A stretch of DNA of 64,000 nucleotides from Breoghania sp. (GTDB lineage Bacteria > Pseudomonadota > Alphaproteobacteria > Rhizobiales > Stappiaceae), in the NCBI RefSeq assembly GCF_963674635.1, contig NZ_OY771475.1:2232001-2296000 (forward strand). The letters run 5' to 3'. The notes under the pieces are model-generated. The model searched no databases. It had not been told where the DNA came from and saw only the letters and a list, made by a program, of their open reading frames with translations. This document shows positions 24,816-34,543 of this stretch, one piece after another. The number at the start of each line of letters is the position of its first letter. Position 1 is the stretch's first letter. The position numbers and the translations under genes are program-made.

Positions 24816-26885
24816 TCATTCGCGCGGGCGGCGGAGGCCGTGCTTGAGACGTCCTCTTGCGACCCCGTGTCGTGTCTTGCGCCAGTGGTCGGGCCGCCAG
24901 ACCAGCTCCACGACGGCGATGGCGAAGGCAAGGCTCATCAGCAGCCAATAGACGGGCAAGGCGAGCCAGTCGCCAAGGCGCACGTGCAGACGGCGCAAGC
25001 GCGCAGCCCGTTGCATCGCGAAGACCGCAGCCCCATAGCCCGCGACGAGGGAAATCGCTCCCGCCCCCATCATGGTGAGATCGGCGAGCCCGCCCAGCTG
25101 CGGCATCAGCTTGTGATCGATTGCATAGAGAGCGACCAGTCCGATGAAGAGGGGATGCGCGATCAAGGCCGTGGCCGTGCCTGCAAAAAGCAGGACAGTC
25201 ACAAGGAAGTTCGTCGGCCCCAGATCCCGCCACAGCTGGCCGGGACGGCGCATGTGCACGAGCCATGTCTGAAGCCATCCCTTGTGCCACCTGACACGCT
25301 GGTTAAGCCAGGCGGAGAAGGTGAGCGGGGCTTCTTCCCACGTTGTGGAGGCGACCGTCACCATCTGCCAGCCGTCACGGACAAGCCGGATCCCGATATC
25401 GATATCCTCGGTGACGTTGTGCGGATCCCAACCACCGCAATCGTCCAGCGCGCGCCGCCGGAAGTGATTTGAGGTGCCGCCTAGCGGCAACAGCAGGCGA
25501 TGGTTCGACATCCATGGAAGCAGAATGTCGAACAGGGTCGCATATTCCAGCGCGAACTGGCGTGTGAAGAAGGTTTCCTGCGCATGGTCGACCGCCAGAC
25601 GCGCCTGCACTCCGCCAAGCGAGGGAGGGCCGGACGCAAACAGCCGCGCACATTTGCGAAGCTGATCTGGGTCGGGGCGATCTTCCGCGTCAAAGACGGT
25701 GACAAGCTCGCCGCGGGCAAATCGCATGGCATAGGACAGAGCCTTGGGCTTGGTGCGAGGCCCGCCCGGCGGCACCACGACGACCTGAAACGAGGGACCG
25801 GGCAAGTGCCGGGTCAGGGCTTCGCGGGTCTCCCGGTCGTCTTCCTCCACCAGCAGCTTGATATCGAGGAGGTCCGGGGGATAGTCGAGCCGTTGCAAGG
25901 CTGCGATCAGATCCGCGACAACCGCGGCTTCGCGATAGAGCGGCACAAGGACCGTGTAGGGCGGCCAGTCGGCCTCGCCCGGGGTTTTCCCGCGCCGCAA
26001 CGGGTGCTCCCGTCCCTCGTGGAGCCCCGCACAGAAGCGGGCGGCACTGCCGATGATGAAGAGAGCGGCGGCCAATCCCATCAGGACACGCGGCGCGAAA
26101 ACGACTAGAGCGGCAAGCATCAGGACCAGCATGGCGGCCCGCAACGTGCCCGCAGGCCCGGAACGCCCCCTCAGGCGCGCGGCGGAATATTCCGGGCGTG
26201 CCGCCTCCAACCCGCGGACCGCCCCGTGAATGGCGACCGCGCGCCTCAGGCTGTCCGGCGAGGCAATGGAGAGACGTGCCCGGACGCGCACATCCGACTT
26301 TGCCCGGCGTAACACCTCCGCGATGCTCGCCGGGCGCGGCGCCATGGCGAATTCCATCCCCTCGCCCCGGCTTTCCAGCGCGAGAACCGCAAGGCCAGGC
26401 AGGTCCGAGCGCGTGAATTTCAGCACGAGGTTCGGTTCGGGTTTCAGGTCCTTGAGTTTGAGAAACGGCACACCGAGTTCGTCAGCCAGCGCACGATAAT
26501 AGCCCTCTGACGTCACAAACCCGCGTTCGATCAGGATATCGGCTGCGTAGCCGCCGCATTCATCCGCGATGGTCTTGGCTTGATACAAGACCTCCGTCGC
26601 AATGCCGCGCCCCACCAGAAAACCGATGTCGGGAGGCAGCACCGCCTCGCGCAGAAGAGCGGCGACCGCGTCCTCATCGTCCCGCACCTTGCTGGATTGA
26701 AGGACCTCTCCCTCATGATGAAAAAAGGCCTGCCCGGCGTCGGAAAAGCCTGCAAGCTCTCCCTCGCCAAAGCCTCCCGGCTCCGACCAAACACTCAACG
26801 ACTTTCCCCCGGCCCCGCAATAAACTAAGGTCCGCGAGCAACTTGCGGACGAGGGTCGGCTGGAGCCCGTTCCGGGCGAAATCAT
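24816..26885 (-). CDS. Processive family 2 glycosyltransferase with N-terminal T2SSE_N (MshEN-like) domain
   Basis: A 689-residue membrane glycosyltransferase. Residues about 70-160 resemble the T2SSE_N/MshEN domain (ADILIERGFVTSEGYY), a fold that binds c-di-GMP in some proteins; here the RLG of the binding motif reads YAA (residues 113-115), so binding is doubtful. Two membrane spans (about 235-275) lead into the GT2 domain with D,D,D,QxxRW: EEDD near 347, FDAED near 398, TEDID near 491 and QRVRW near 527. About four C-terminal spans follow. This layout matches exopolysaccharide synthases such as XagB. The N-terminal 60 residues look atypical, so the true start may be further in. Confidence 0.85.
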   Translation of the reverse strand: MISPGTGSSRPSSASCSRTLVYCGAGGKSLSVWSEPGGFGEGELAGFSDAGQAFFHHEGEVLQSSKVRDDEDAVAALLREAVLPPDIGFLVGRGIATEVLYQAKTIADECGGYAADILIERGFVTSEGYYRALADELGVPFLKLKDLKPEPNLVLKFTRSDLPGLAVLALESRGEGMEFAMAPRPASIAEVLRRAKSDVRVRARLSIASPDSLRRAVAIHGAVRGLEAARPEYSAARLRGRSGPAGTLRAAMLVLMLAALVVFAPRVLMGLAAALFIIGSAARFCAGLHEGREHPLRRGKTPGEADWPPYTVLVPLYREAAVVADLIAALQRLDYPPDLLDIKLLVEEDDRETREALTRHLPGPSFQVVVVPPGGPRTKPKALSYAMRFARGELVTVFDAEDRPDPDQLRKCARLFASGPPSLGGVQARLAVDHAQETFFTRQFALEYATLFDILLPWMSNHRLLLPLGGTSNHFRRRALDDCGGWDPHNVTEDIDIGIRLVRDGWQMVTVASTTWEEAPLTFSAWLNQRVRWHKGWLQTWLVHMRRPGQLWRDLGPTNFLVTVLLFAGTATALIAHPLFIGLVALYAIDHKLMPQLGGLADLTMMGAGAISLVAGYGAAVFAMQRAARLRRLHVRLGDWLALPVYWLLMSLAFAIAVVELVWRPDHWRKTRHGVARGRLKHGLRRPRE

Positions 26886-26994
26886 ACCGGCGGGAACCGG
26901 GATCGCAGGGCACTGGCCCCGCCGATCTCAACTTCCCCAAAGCCCCGAGACGGTACAATGTCCGGAACAACACAATGAATGAGTCTTGTCTTAA

Positions 26995-27891
26995 ATGAGA
27001 TTTATAAAAACCCTGACGTTATTGCTGTTAGCATTTTCGACCATTCATGTCGAGATTGCCCCTGCGGCAGAGCAGGAACCGGTTGTTCCGAATTTCTGGG
27101 ACATGCGTGTGCGTCTCGACAAGCCGAACCAGTCGGCACGGACGATCCGCTTCCTCGCCAGCGATGATTTCCCGCCCTTTGCCTTTCGCGATCCGGCTGG
27201 CCGTCTGACCGGGTTCAACGTCGATCTCGCCCGCGCCATCTGCGAAGAACTCGATGCCGTGTGCACCTTGCGCATCAAGCCGTTCGACGAGCTTGTCCCC
27301 GCGCTTGCCTCCGGAGAGGGCGATGCGATCATTGCCGGTCTGGAGCCCGGCTTTGGCTCCACGGAAAAAACCGGGAGCCCGAAGGCAGACGATACCGAGA
27401 CGAGCAGCCACAAGTCTCCGCTCGTCTATTCCGCCCCCTATCTGAAACTCCCCGCGCGCTTCGTCGTTCGCAAGGAAGATGCCGTGCGCGAGGCGCCGGT
27501 GCCGGAGACGATGGAGGGCAAATGGATTTCGGTCGCCGAAGGGACGCAGCACGAAGCGTTTCTGAAGACCTTCTTCCCCAACAGCCTCATCACCACCTAC
27601 CCCGATGAAGAGGAAGCCCGCGCGGCGCTTCGGCGCGGCGAGGTGGATGCCCATTTCGGCGACGGGTTGGGCCTGAGCTACTGGCTCCAGGGAACGAGCT
27701 CTGCCAATTGCTGCGTCTTCGCGCCGGGCCCCTGGCTGGAGCCCGGCTATTTCGACCACGGCATGAGCATCGCGATCGCGCGTGAGGCCGATGGCCTGCG
27801 GGAAGCCATCGACTATGCGCTCCAGCAGGTCCACACCACCGGCCAATTCGGCGAGCTTTACCTGCGCTATTTCCCCATCAGCTTCTATTGA
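26995..27891 (+). CDS. Periplasmic solute-binding protein family 3 (ABC type)
   Basis: A 298-residue SBP_bac_3 protein with a signal peptide (residues 1-25, FIKTLTLLLLAFSTIHVEIA then AAE). After cleavage comes the family start IRFLASDDFPPFAFRDPAGRLTGFNVDLA, usual for amino-acid or small-organic binding proteins. No permease or ATPase gene adjoins it, so it is an orphan that may serve a distant transporter or act as a sensor. Its last seven bases overlap the convergent sterol-desaturase gene. Ligand unknown. Confidence 0.88.
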   Translation: MRFIKTLTLLLLAFSTIHVEIAPAAEQEPVVPNFWDMRVRLDKPNQSARTIRFLASDDFPPFAFRDPAGRLTGFNVDLARAICEELDAVCTLRIKPFDELVPALASGEGDAIIAGLEPGFGSTEKTGSPKADDTETSSHKSPLVYSAPYLKLPARFVVRKEDAVREAPVPETMEGKWISVAEGTQHEAFLKTFFPNSLITTYPDEEEARAALRRGEVDAHFGDGLGLSYWLQGTSSANCCVFAPGPWLEPGYFDHGMSIAIAREADGLREAIDYALQQVHTTGQFGELYLRYFPISFY

Positions 27892-28730
27892 GGCGGCCTG
27901 ACCGCTGTCTCCGGCGTTTCCGGCTCGTCCTCGTTGCCGTCACGGCTGTTGGCGCGAAAGGGCAGCAGGAGCGACCAGAGGATACCGGTCGGAGCCTCGC
28001 TCTGGAAAGAGGACAGACCGATGGTCATGCCCAGATGGCCGCGCGCGGGCTCGGCCACATAGGTGCGGAAGATCCGGTCCCAGAAGGAAAAGTTGAAGCC
28101 GTAGTTGGAATCCGTCTCGCGCCGGATCACCGAATGGTGGACGCGGTGCATGTCCGGCGTGACAATGACGGGACGCAGCAACCGGTCAAGCCAACCGGGC
28201 AGGCGGACGTTGGAATGATTGAACATCGCGCCGCCGTTCAAAACCGCCTCGAAGATCAAAACCGATAGGGCGGGCGCGCCCAGCGCCACCACGATACCTG
28301 CCTTCCAGACCATCGAGATAAGGATCTCCAGCGGATGGAACCGCAGCGCGGTCGTCACATCGATATCCGGGTCGGCGTGATGCATCCGGTGAATGCGCCA
28401 GAGGATGGGCCATTTGTGAGAGACGAGATGCTCCAGCCAGACCGCGAAATCGAGCACGATGAAGGCAATGATCCCGGCGACAAGGGGCGGGATCCCGAGC
28501 GCGGGTAGAAGACCGATGCCCTGCCCGTTCGCCCAAAGCGCCGCACCGACTGCGGCCATGGGGAACACGATCCTGACAATCACGGAATCCAGCACGACGA
28601 TGGAAAGGTTCGTCACCCAGCGCCATTTGCGCCCATAGCCGAGCGGACGGCGGGGGGCTGTCACCTCAAGCAACGCCATGGTCCCGAAGATCGCGGCAAA
28701 GATAACCGCCCGGATGGCTGCCTCGCTCAT
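27885..28730 (-). CDS. Sterol desaturase / fatty acid hydroxylase superfamily membrane protein
   Basis: A 281-residue integral membrane di-iron enzyme. The histidine clusters are intact: HLVSH, HRMHH and, near the C-terminal side, HRVHH, preceded by several membrane spans. The superfamily hydroxylates or desaturates lipids, including hopanoids, carotenoids and ornithine lipids. The substrate is not predictable. The start was set at ATG 28730, after a GGGGGAATGGA tract; the frame is open to 29012 but that part runs antisense through the neighbouring hydrolase start. Divergent from the alpha/beta hydrolase. Confidence 0.88.
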   Translation of the reverse strand: MSEAAIRAVIFAAIFGTMALLEVTAPRRPLGYGRKWRWVTNLSIVVLDSVIVRIVFPMAAVGAALWANGQGIGLLPALGIPPLVAGIIAFIVLDFAVWLEHLVSHKWPILWRIHRMHHADPDIDVTTALRFHPLEILISMVWKAGIVVALGAPALSVLIFEAVLNGGAMFNHSNVRLPGWLDRLLRPVIVTPDMHRVHHSVIRRETDSNYGFNFSFWDRIFRTYVAEPARGHLGMTIGLSSFQSEAPTGILWSLLLPFRANSRDGNEDEPETPETAVRPPQ

Positions 28731-28881
28731 TCCATTCCCCCACTGCTTTTCCGCACCGCGCAGGCCCTTATACCGCCTGATCGCGCTTGCGCCATTGACG
28801 ATGACCGGCTTGGTGGGCCACATGCAAATCACGAGCGCGCCAGCGGCTGGCGTGTCCCCCGGGTACAAGGCAACACAAGCC

Positions 28882-29526
28882 ATGACTGACATTCTCTGGA
28901 CGCGCCCGCAGGCCGCCCCTGTCGCAACGCTCGTCCTGGCGCATGGCGCGGGAGCGGCGATGGACTCGCCCTTCATGAACAAGTTTGCGCAATTCGCCAG
29001 CGATGAGGGCATCGCGGTGGCGCGCTTCGAGTTCCCCTATATGGCGGAGCGTCGGGCAACCGGCAAAAAACGTCCGCCGCCGCGTGCCGACAAACTGATC
29101 GATGCCTATCTGGCGGCGATCGAAACGGTGGCCGCGAAGGCGGAAGGACCGCTTCTGATCGGTGGCAAATCGCTGGGCGGACGCGTCGCCGTCATGGCGG
29201 CGGGCGATCCCGCGCTTGATGCGGGTGTGGCCGGGGTCGTGTGCCTGGGATATCCGTTTCATCCGCCAGCCAAGCCCGAGGCAACCCGGCTTGAGCCTCT
29301 CGATACGTTGGCCCTGCCCTGCCTCATCGCCCAGGGCGAGCGCGACCCCTTTGGCAATGCGCAGGAAGTGGACGGCTACGGCCTCAAGGACGCGATCGAG
29401 GTGCTGATCATGGAAGACGGCAGCCACGACCTCGCCCCGCGCGGATCATCACCGGCCACATGGGATGGCAACCTGCGTCTTGCCGCGAAGGCCGTGCGGG
29501 AATTCGCCGCCAGGCTCGGCGCCTGA
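28882..29526 (+). CDS. Alpha/beta hydrolase (KANL3/Tex30-like)
   Basis: A 214-residue hydrolase-fold protein with the N-terminal oxyanion region LVLAHGAGAAMDSPFM, the nucleophile elbow GGKSLGGR and a C-terminal DGSHDL with the catalytic histidine. This arrangement is typical of the small bacterial family related to KANL3/Tex30. The substrate is unknown. ATG 28882 was chosen because similarity begins there; its ribosome-binding site is weak (AAGG about 12 bases upstream). Confidence 0.85.
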   Translation: MTDILWTRPQAAPVATLVLAHGAGAAMDSPFMNKFAQFASDEGIAVARFEFPYMAERRATGKKRPPPRADKLIDAYLAAIETVAAKAEGPLLIGGKSLGGRVAVMAAGDPALDAGVAGVVCLGYPFHPPAKPEATRLEPLDTLALPCLIAQGERDPFGNAQEVDGYGLKDAIEVLIMEDGSHDLAPRGSSPATWDGNLRLAAKAVREFAARLGA

Positions 29527-29548
29527 AGGCCAACCTCCCCACCCGCGA

Positions 29549-32500
29549 TCACTCCGCTGGAGCATGGCCTGTGTCACGGGGTTTGCCGTAGATACCGCGA
29601 TAGGCGGTTCGGATATCATCGGCAACCCCCAGCAACGCGGGCACGATGAACAGGATCAGCAGGGTTGCGACCGCCAGACCGAATACGATGGTGATCGCCA
29701 TCGGCAGCAGGAATTTGGCCTGAACGCTCTGCTCAAACAGCAGCGGCGACAGGCCGCCAATCGTGGTGAGCGATGTCAGCAGAACCGCGCGCAAACGATC
29801 CTGCGCAGCCCCCACGGCGGCCTCGTGAATATCTTCGTCGCTCTCTCGCCGATCATTGAAGCGCGAGACGAGGATGATGGAGTTGTTGACCAGAATGCCG
29901 GCCAGCCCCAGGAGGCTGATCAGCGACAGGATCGTGAGTTTGTAACCGAAGACATAGTGGCCGACGATCGCCCCCACGATGCCAAAGGGGATGATCGACA
30001 TGACAATCAGCGGCTGGGTGTAGCTGGCGAAGACCCAGGCGAGGATCAGATAGATCGCCCCCATCGCGATGATTGTGCCCAGCTTCAGATCGGCAAAGGA
30101 CTCCGCCCGTTCTTCCTGACGCCCGGAGAAGCTGTAGTCCACCCCGTGACGCGCCGCGATATCGGCGATGGGCCCGGCATCGAGTTCCCGCACGATGGCC
30201 GCATTGGAGGTGACGTCATAGTCCACATCGGCGGTCACGCTGACGGTCGCCTTGCCGTCGCGACGCAAGATCGTTGAAAAACCCTGCCGGTCGGTCAGCG
30301 TAACAACCTCGCCCAGCGGCACATATTCGCCGGATGGCGCACGCAGATTGAGAGAGCGCAATGCGCCGCCGCCTTCTTCATCCGTCTGGCCCTGGCGGAC
30401 CCGCAGAGTGATTTCCTCTTCCGCTTCTGCGAAACGGCGCGCGATCGCGCCTTCAAAGGCGTTGCGGATCTGCCGCCCGACGGAATTCACGGTGAACCCG
30501 AGGGCCTTGCCGCGCGCGGTCAGCTCCATGACCAGTTCCGGCTTGCCATAGGGCAGATCGTCCGCCACACCGCTGACACCGGGAAACCCGGTCAGGAGTT
30601 TCTGCACTTCCAGAGAGGCCGCCTTGAGGGAGGCGGAATCGTTGCCGCGCAACCGCACATCGATATCGCGGCCCGGAGGCCCGCCGCGGCGCTCAAAGAT
30701 CGCAACGCGCTCAATGCCGGCAATGTCTGGCAGCTTCTCGCGCCATGCCTTCAGGATCTCGGGTGTGCGGATGGTGCGGATTTCGGAATCGGTGAGCTGC
30801 ACGTCGATGCCCGCCACGTTGCTGCTCTGGTTGCGACCAGCTTCGCCCAACGTGACGAAGGACGCGACCACCAGATCCTGCTTGTCATCGCGGGTCAGGT
30901 CGGCCTCCGCGAGCCGCAACGCCTGCTCGATACGGGCCAGCGCGGCTACCGCTTCCTGCTCGGGAATACCGGCATTGAAGTGAACCGTGGCCCTGATGTT
31001 CTCAGCCTCAGGCGACGAGAAGAACACGAAGCCGACCCGCCCCCCGGCCACGAAGCCGCTCGCCACGATCAGTGCGCCAAGCGCGACAGAGAGCGTCACA
31101 TAGCGCCAACGGAAAGCGAGCGACACGAACGTGCGAAATCCCCCGTCACGCACACGCGCAAAGCCTGCATCGAACAGCCGACGCGGCAAGGCCGGGGCTG
31201 CGTCACTGCGTGAACGCCAGCGCCTTTCCAGCCCGACGATGACAGCTTCGATCAGCCCGGCCGCGACAAAGGAAACGGCAACGGCCAGAAGATCGAAGGC
31301 GAGCACACCGAGGCGATCCTCAAGCGCGCGCGCGAAGGTGGCAAGACCGTCCAGGCTTGGCATGACTTCGATATCGGGACGCGCAGCCAGACCGATGATG
31401 AACAGCGCCATTGCGCCCGCCATGATGCCATGCCGCCACCAGTGCCAGCCGCGCCGCGCGACAGGCTTCAACGCATGGGCCAGATGCCCCGGCAGGACGC
31501 AGAAGCATTCGATGAGAGACGCAACCAGCACCGCGATGACCACCAGCGGCATGGCCGACATGATCTGGCCGATGGCGCCGCGCACAAGAAAGATCGGCGC
31601 AAAGGCTGCGACCGTCGTCAGGCTGGCGGCAATGACAGGAGCAAACATCAGGCTCGCGCCGCGTTCCGCCGCAACGAAAGCACTGTCGCCCATCGCAGCG
31701 CGCGTGGCGGTGTGTTCGCCCACCACGATGGCGTCGTCGACGATGATGCCGAGCATCATGATCAGCGCGAAGACCGACATCATGTTGATGGTCTGGCCGG
31801 ACACCCACATCATTCCCAGCGTCGCCATGGTCGCCACGGGAATGCCCGCCGCCACCCACAGCGCAATGCGCGCGTTCAGGAACACGTAGAGCACGAGCAC
31901 GACAATCAAGAGCCCGCTCAGTCCGTTGCTGACCAGAATGCCGATGCGGGCCTTCAGGGCGTCCGAACGGGCTTCATATTCGACGATGTTGAGGGTCGGC
32001 GGCAGCTGCGGGCGGATCTCGTCGAGATAGTCTTCCAGGATCTTTGCAGACTTCAGGCTGTCGGCAGAGGCCGGACGCTGGATGGTCAGTTCAATGGCCG
32101 GAAGCCCATTGGAGAAGCCGCGCACGGAATCCTCCTCGAACTCCGCATTCACCGTTCCCACATCGCGGATGCGAACCTTCTCGCCGGTGGCGTAGGTCTT
32201 GATATCGATGCGGCCGATATCCTGCGGGCTCGTTCCGGGCGCGATCGTGCGGATCTGCCGTTCGACGCCGCCTTGCACGTTGCCGGAGGGCAGGTCGCGC
32301 GTGTTGGCGGCGACACGCTCCGCCACATCGGCAACGCTCATGCCGAGGCGACGCAGCTCCCGCTCCGGGATCCGGGCCACATATTCCTGCGCGCGCAGAC
32401 CGTTGAAGGATACGCGGTCAATACCGCGGTCGATCAGATCGTCACGGATCTTGCGAGCAAACTCGATAAGGGAGCGTTCGGGAAAATCGCCGGAAATGGC

Positions 32501-32938
32501 GATGCGGGCGACCCGGTCGTACCATTGGCGGTAGCTGACTGTGGGGGTCTCGGAATCTTCCGGCAAGGTCGTGACCGCCTTGACGGCCTGTTCCACGTCG
32601 GAGAGCGCCTTGGACATCACCGCGCCTTCGACGAATTCGATCTGGATACTGCCCACGCCCTCGCGGGCATAGGAAACGACCTCATCCACGCCGTCGATGT
32701 AGCGCACTTCGGGCTCGATTGCCTGAAGGATGTTGCCTTCCACGTCCTCCGCGCTGGCGCCGGGCCATTTCACGGAGATGGAGATATTGTTGCTTTCAAT
32801 GGTGGGAAAGAACTGGGTATTGAGCTGTACGAGACCGTAAATCCCGAACAGGACAAGCATCGCCATCACAAGATTGGCGGCATTGGGGTGGCGCACGAAG
32901 AAGCTGGCCAGGCCGTTGATCCGATCGAGCCGGTTCAC
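29549..32938 (-). CDS. RND efflux transporter permease subunit
   Basis: A 1129-residue inner-membrane pump of the AcrB/HAE1-type RND superfamily. It shows the N-terminal helix (ASFFVRHPNAANLVMAMLVLFGIYG), the two large periplasmic loops, and TM4 with GIIVDDAIVVGEH containing the proton-relay acidic pair; the second half ends LLGLAGILVNNSIILVSRFND. It expels drugs, lipids or metals using the proton gradient. Its start overlaps the adaptor stop by four bases (ATGA), so the two are translationally coupled. No outer-membrane TolC gene is beside it. Confidence 0.95.
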   Translation of the reverse strand: MNRLDRINGLASFFVRHPNAANLVMAMLVLFGIYGLVQLNTQFFPTIESNNISISVKWPGASAEDVEGNILQAIEPEVRYIDGVDEVVSYAREGVGSIQIEFVEGAVMSKALSDVEQAVKAVTTLPEDSETPTVSYRQWYDRVARIAISGDFPERSLIEFARKIRDDLIDRGIDRVSFNGLRAQEYVARIPERELRRLGMSVADVAERVAANTRDLPSGNVQGGVERQIRTIAPGTSPQDIGRIDIKTYATGEKVRIRDVGTVNAEFEEDSVRGFSNGLPAIELTIQRPASADSLKSAKILEDYLDEIRPQLPPTLNIVEYEARSDALKARIGILVSNGLSGLLIVVLVLYVFLNARIALWVAAGIPVATMATLGMMWVSGQTINMMSVFALIMMLGIIVDDAIVVGEHTATRAAMGDSAFVAAERGASLMFAPVIAASLTTVAAFAPIFLVRGAIGQIMSAMPLVVIAVLVASLIECFCVLPGHLAHALKPVARRGWHWWRHGIMAGAMALFIIGLAARPDIEVMPSLDGLATFARALEDRLGVLAFDLLAVAVSFVAAGLIEAVIVGLERRWRSRSDAAPALPRRLFDAGFARVRDGGFRTFVSLAFRWRYVTLSVALGALIVASGFVAGGRVGFVFFSSPEAENIRATVHFNAGIPEQEAVAALARIEQALRLAEADLTRDDKQDLVVASFVTLGEAGRNQSSNVAGIDVQLTDSEIRTIRTPEILKAWREKLPDIAGIERVAIFERRGGPPGRDIDVRLRGNDSASLKAASLEVQKLLTGFPGVSGVADDLPYGKPELVMELTARGKALGFTVNSVGRQIRNAFEGAIARRFAEAEEEITLRVRQGQTDEEGGGALRSLNLRAPSGEYVPLGEVVTLTDRQGFSTILRRDGKATVSVTADVDYDVTSNAAIVRELDAGPIADIAARHGVDYSFSGRQEERAESFADLKLGTIIAMGAIYLILAWVFASYTQPLIVMSIIPFGIVGAIVGHYVFGYKLTILSLISLLGLAGILVNNSIILVSRFNDRRESDEDIHEAAVGAAQDRLRAVLLTSLTTIGGLSPLLFEQSVQAKFLLPMAITIVFGLAVATLLILFIVPALLGVADDIRTAYRGIYGKPRDTGHAPAE

Positions 32939-34458
32939 GGGCGCGCTCCTTCGGATGAAGCCGCAGCCGGCGGCTTGCCCGGCGGCCCCGGCCCAGCGGT
33001 CGTCTGACCTTCCTCGCGCACGAGCAGGCCATTGCCGATCTGGGAAATCTGGGTCTGCAATATGCGTTCGCCGTCGGCGATATCGCCCTGCACGATGACA
33101 TCGCTGCCCTCATAGGCGATGACGTTCACATCGCGCCGTTCCAGCCGATTGTCGATAACGGCATAGACATGTCTGCCGCCGTAGATCGCGGTTTCAGGAA
33201 GGCGCACGGCCTGCTGATAAAGCCTGTCCGGGATTCTGAGCTCCACGAATGCGCCCGGCCTCAGCGGGACTTCGGTGTCTCCTGCCTCGATCCGGGCAAA
33301 AACATCCACACCGCCGCGCTCGGAGGCCACATCCGCGCCGACGCGCACGATTTGCCCCGTGAAGGTCACGGGCTCATTGCCGATGTACCAGATCACCTCC
33401 ACCTTTCGCCCGAAGAGCTTTCCCGCCTCGTCCAGCAGCCGACCGTACTGGTTGTCGGAAAGGGTGAAACGAGCTTCCAGCGCGTTGCGATCGTAAAGGA
33501 CAGCCACCACGTCGTTGACATTGACAAGACGCCCGACCTCAGCCCCTTCGGTGCGCACGACCGCATCGAAGGGCGCGGCGAGCGTGGTGTCTGCAAGCGC
33601 CTGTTCGGCTTCCTGGAGCTTCCATTCAAGACGCGCGATCGTCGCCTTCTGCTGTTCCACCCGCGCTTCTTCGACTGCAAGCGCGGAGCGACGCTGATCA
33701 AGCTGCTGGCGACGCTGGCTGACGATCAGCCCACGATCGTCGATGGTGCGTTCGGTGGCGGAGCCGCGCGCCAGAAGCTGCTGTCCGCGCTCCAGATCGC
33801 GCTCGGCGAAGCTGAGTTGTTCCTGTGCGAATTCCACATTCGCGCGTTCAAGCGTGACGCCGCCTTCCAACTCGATCAGACGGGCGCGCGCCTCGGCCAG
33901 ATTGGCCCTCGCCTCAACCAGAGCCCCCTCATAGGCGAAGCGGTCGATCTCCACGAGGCTGTCCCCCGCATCCACCGGGGCGCCTGCCTGAAGATTGTCA
34001 CTGACGTTGACGATCTTGCCGGCGACAAGCGCGCGCAATTCCACGGTGCGGGCGGCGACGATCTCACCATAAAGAGAGATGATCGGGCGCTGGTCCCCGA
34101 CGGAGGCTTCGACCGAGCGCACCACATAGACCTGCTCGCGTTCGGGACGGGAGGGTATGGGTTTGCGCGTTTCCACGAGATGGAAATAGGTGTAGACGGC
34201 ACCGACAAGGATCACGGCGGCGATCACGACCTGCGCCAGCGCCCGCGTTGCGGTCAAAGTCGAGAAGCGCCGCGGCGGATCATCAGGAGCGCCGTCACCC
34301 GCGCGGGCCTGATCCTGTCGCGTCGCGGAGGAACCGGACGTCGGCGCCCCGGTTTCGGTGTCGATCGTCTTCAGCAACGGCGTATTTCTCCAAGCCCGAC
34401 CATCGGCCGGTTCTCCGTCGGCAGTTTGCCGGACGGGGCTCTGATCCCATAGGCGCAA
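32935..34458 (-). CDS. RND efflux periplasmic adaptor (membrane fusion protein)
   Basis: A membrane-fusion protein of up to 507 residues. After a poorly conserved cytoplasmic N-terminus comes one membrane anchor (about residues 75-95, LAQVVIAAVILVGAVYTYFH), then the lipoyl/barrel-sandwich parts (ELRALVAGKIVNV and LAAPFDAVVRTEGAEVGRLVN) split by a long alpha-helical hairpin, and beta-barrel domains. It would bridge the permease and an outer-membrane channel. The TTG at 34458 gives the longest frame; another TTG at 34377, preceded by GGAG, is a plausible alternative start. Confidence 0.93.
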   Translation of the reverse strand: MRLWDQSPVRQTADGEPADGRAWRNTPLLKTIDTETGAPTSGSSATRQDQARAGDGAPDDPPRRFSTLTATRALAQVVIAAVILVGAVYTYFHLVETRKPIPSRPEREQVYVVRSVEASVGDQRPIISLYGEIVAARTVELRALVAGKIVNVSDNLQAGAPVDAGDSLVEIDRFAYEGALVEARANLAEARARLIELEGGVTLERANVEFAQEQLSFAERDLERGQQLLARGSATERTIDDRGLIVSQRRQQLDQRRSALAVEEARVEQQKATIARLEWKLQEAEQALADTTLAAPFDAVVRTEGAEVGRLVNVNDVVAVLYDRNALEARFTLSDNQYGRLLDEAGKLFGRKVEVIWYIGNEPVTFTGQIVRVGADVASERGGVDVFARIEAGDTEVPLRPGAFVELRIPDRLYQQAVRLPETAIYGGRHVYAVIDNRLERRDVNVIAYEGSDVIVQGDIADGERILQTQISQIGNGLLVREEGQTTAGPGPPGKPPAAASSEGARP

Positions 34459-34543
34459 TAATGCACTGAAATCAGGTCGCCTTGGATTAAATTTCCGTAA
34501 GAGGAACCTCAGACATCAGTCCGGGCCCGCCGCCTTTCCGCTC

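Noticed and set aside
31430..33007. 525-codon open frame opposite the RND permease
   Set aside because: Shadow frame; the permease on the other strand has clear family motifs along its whole length.
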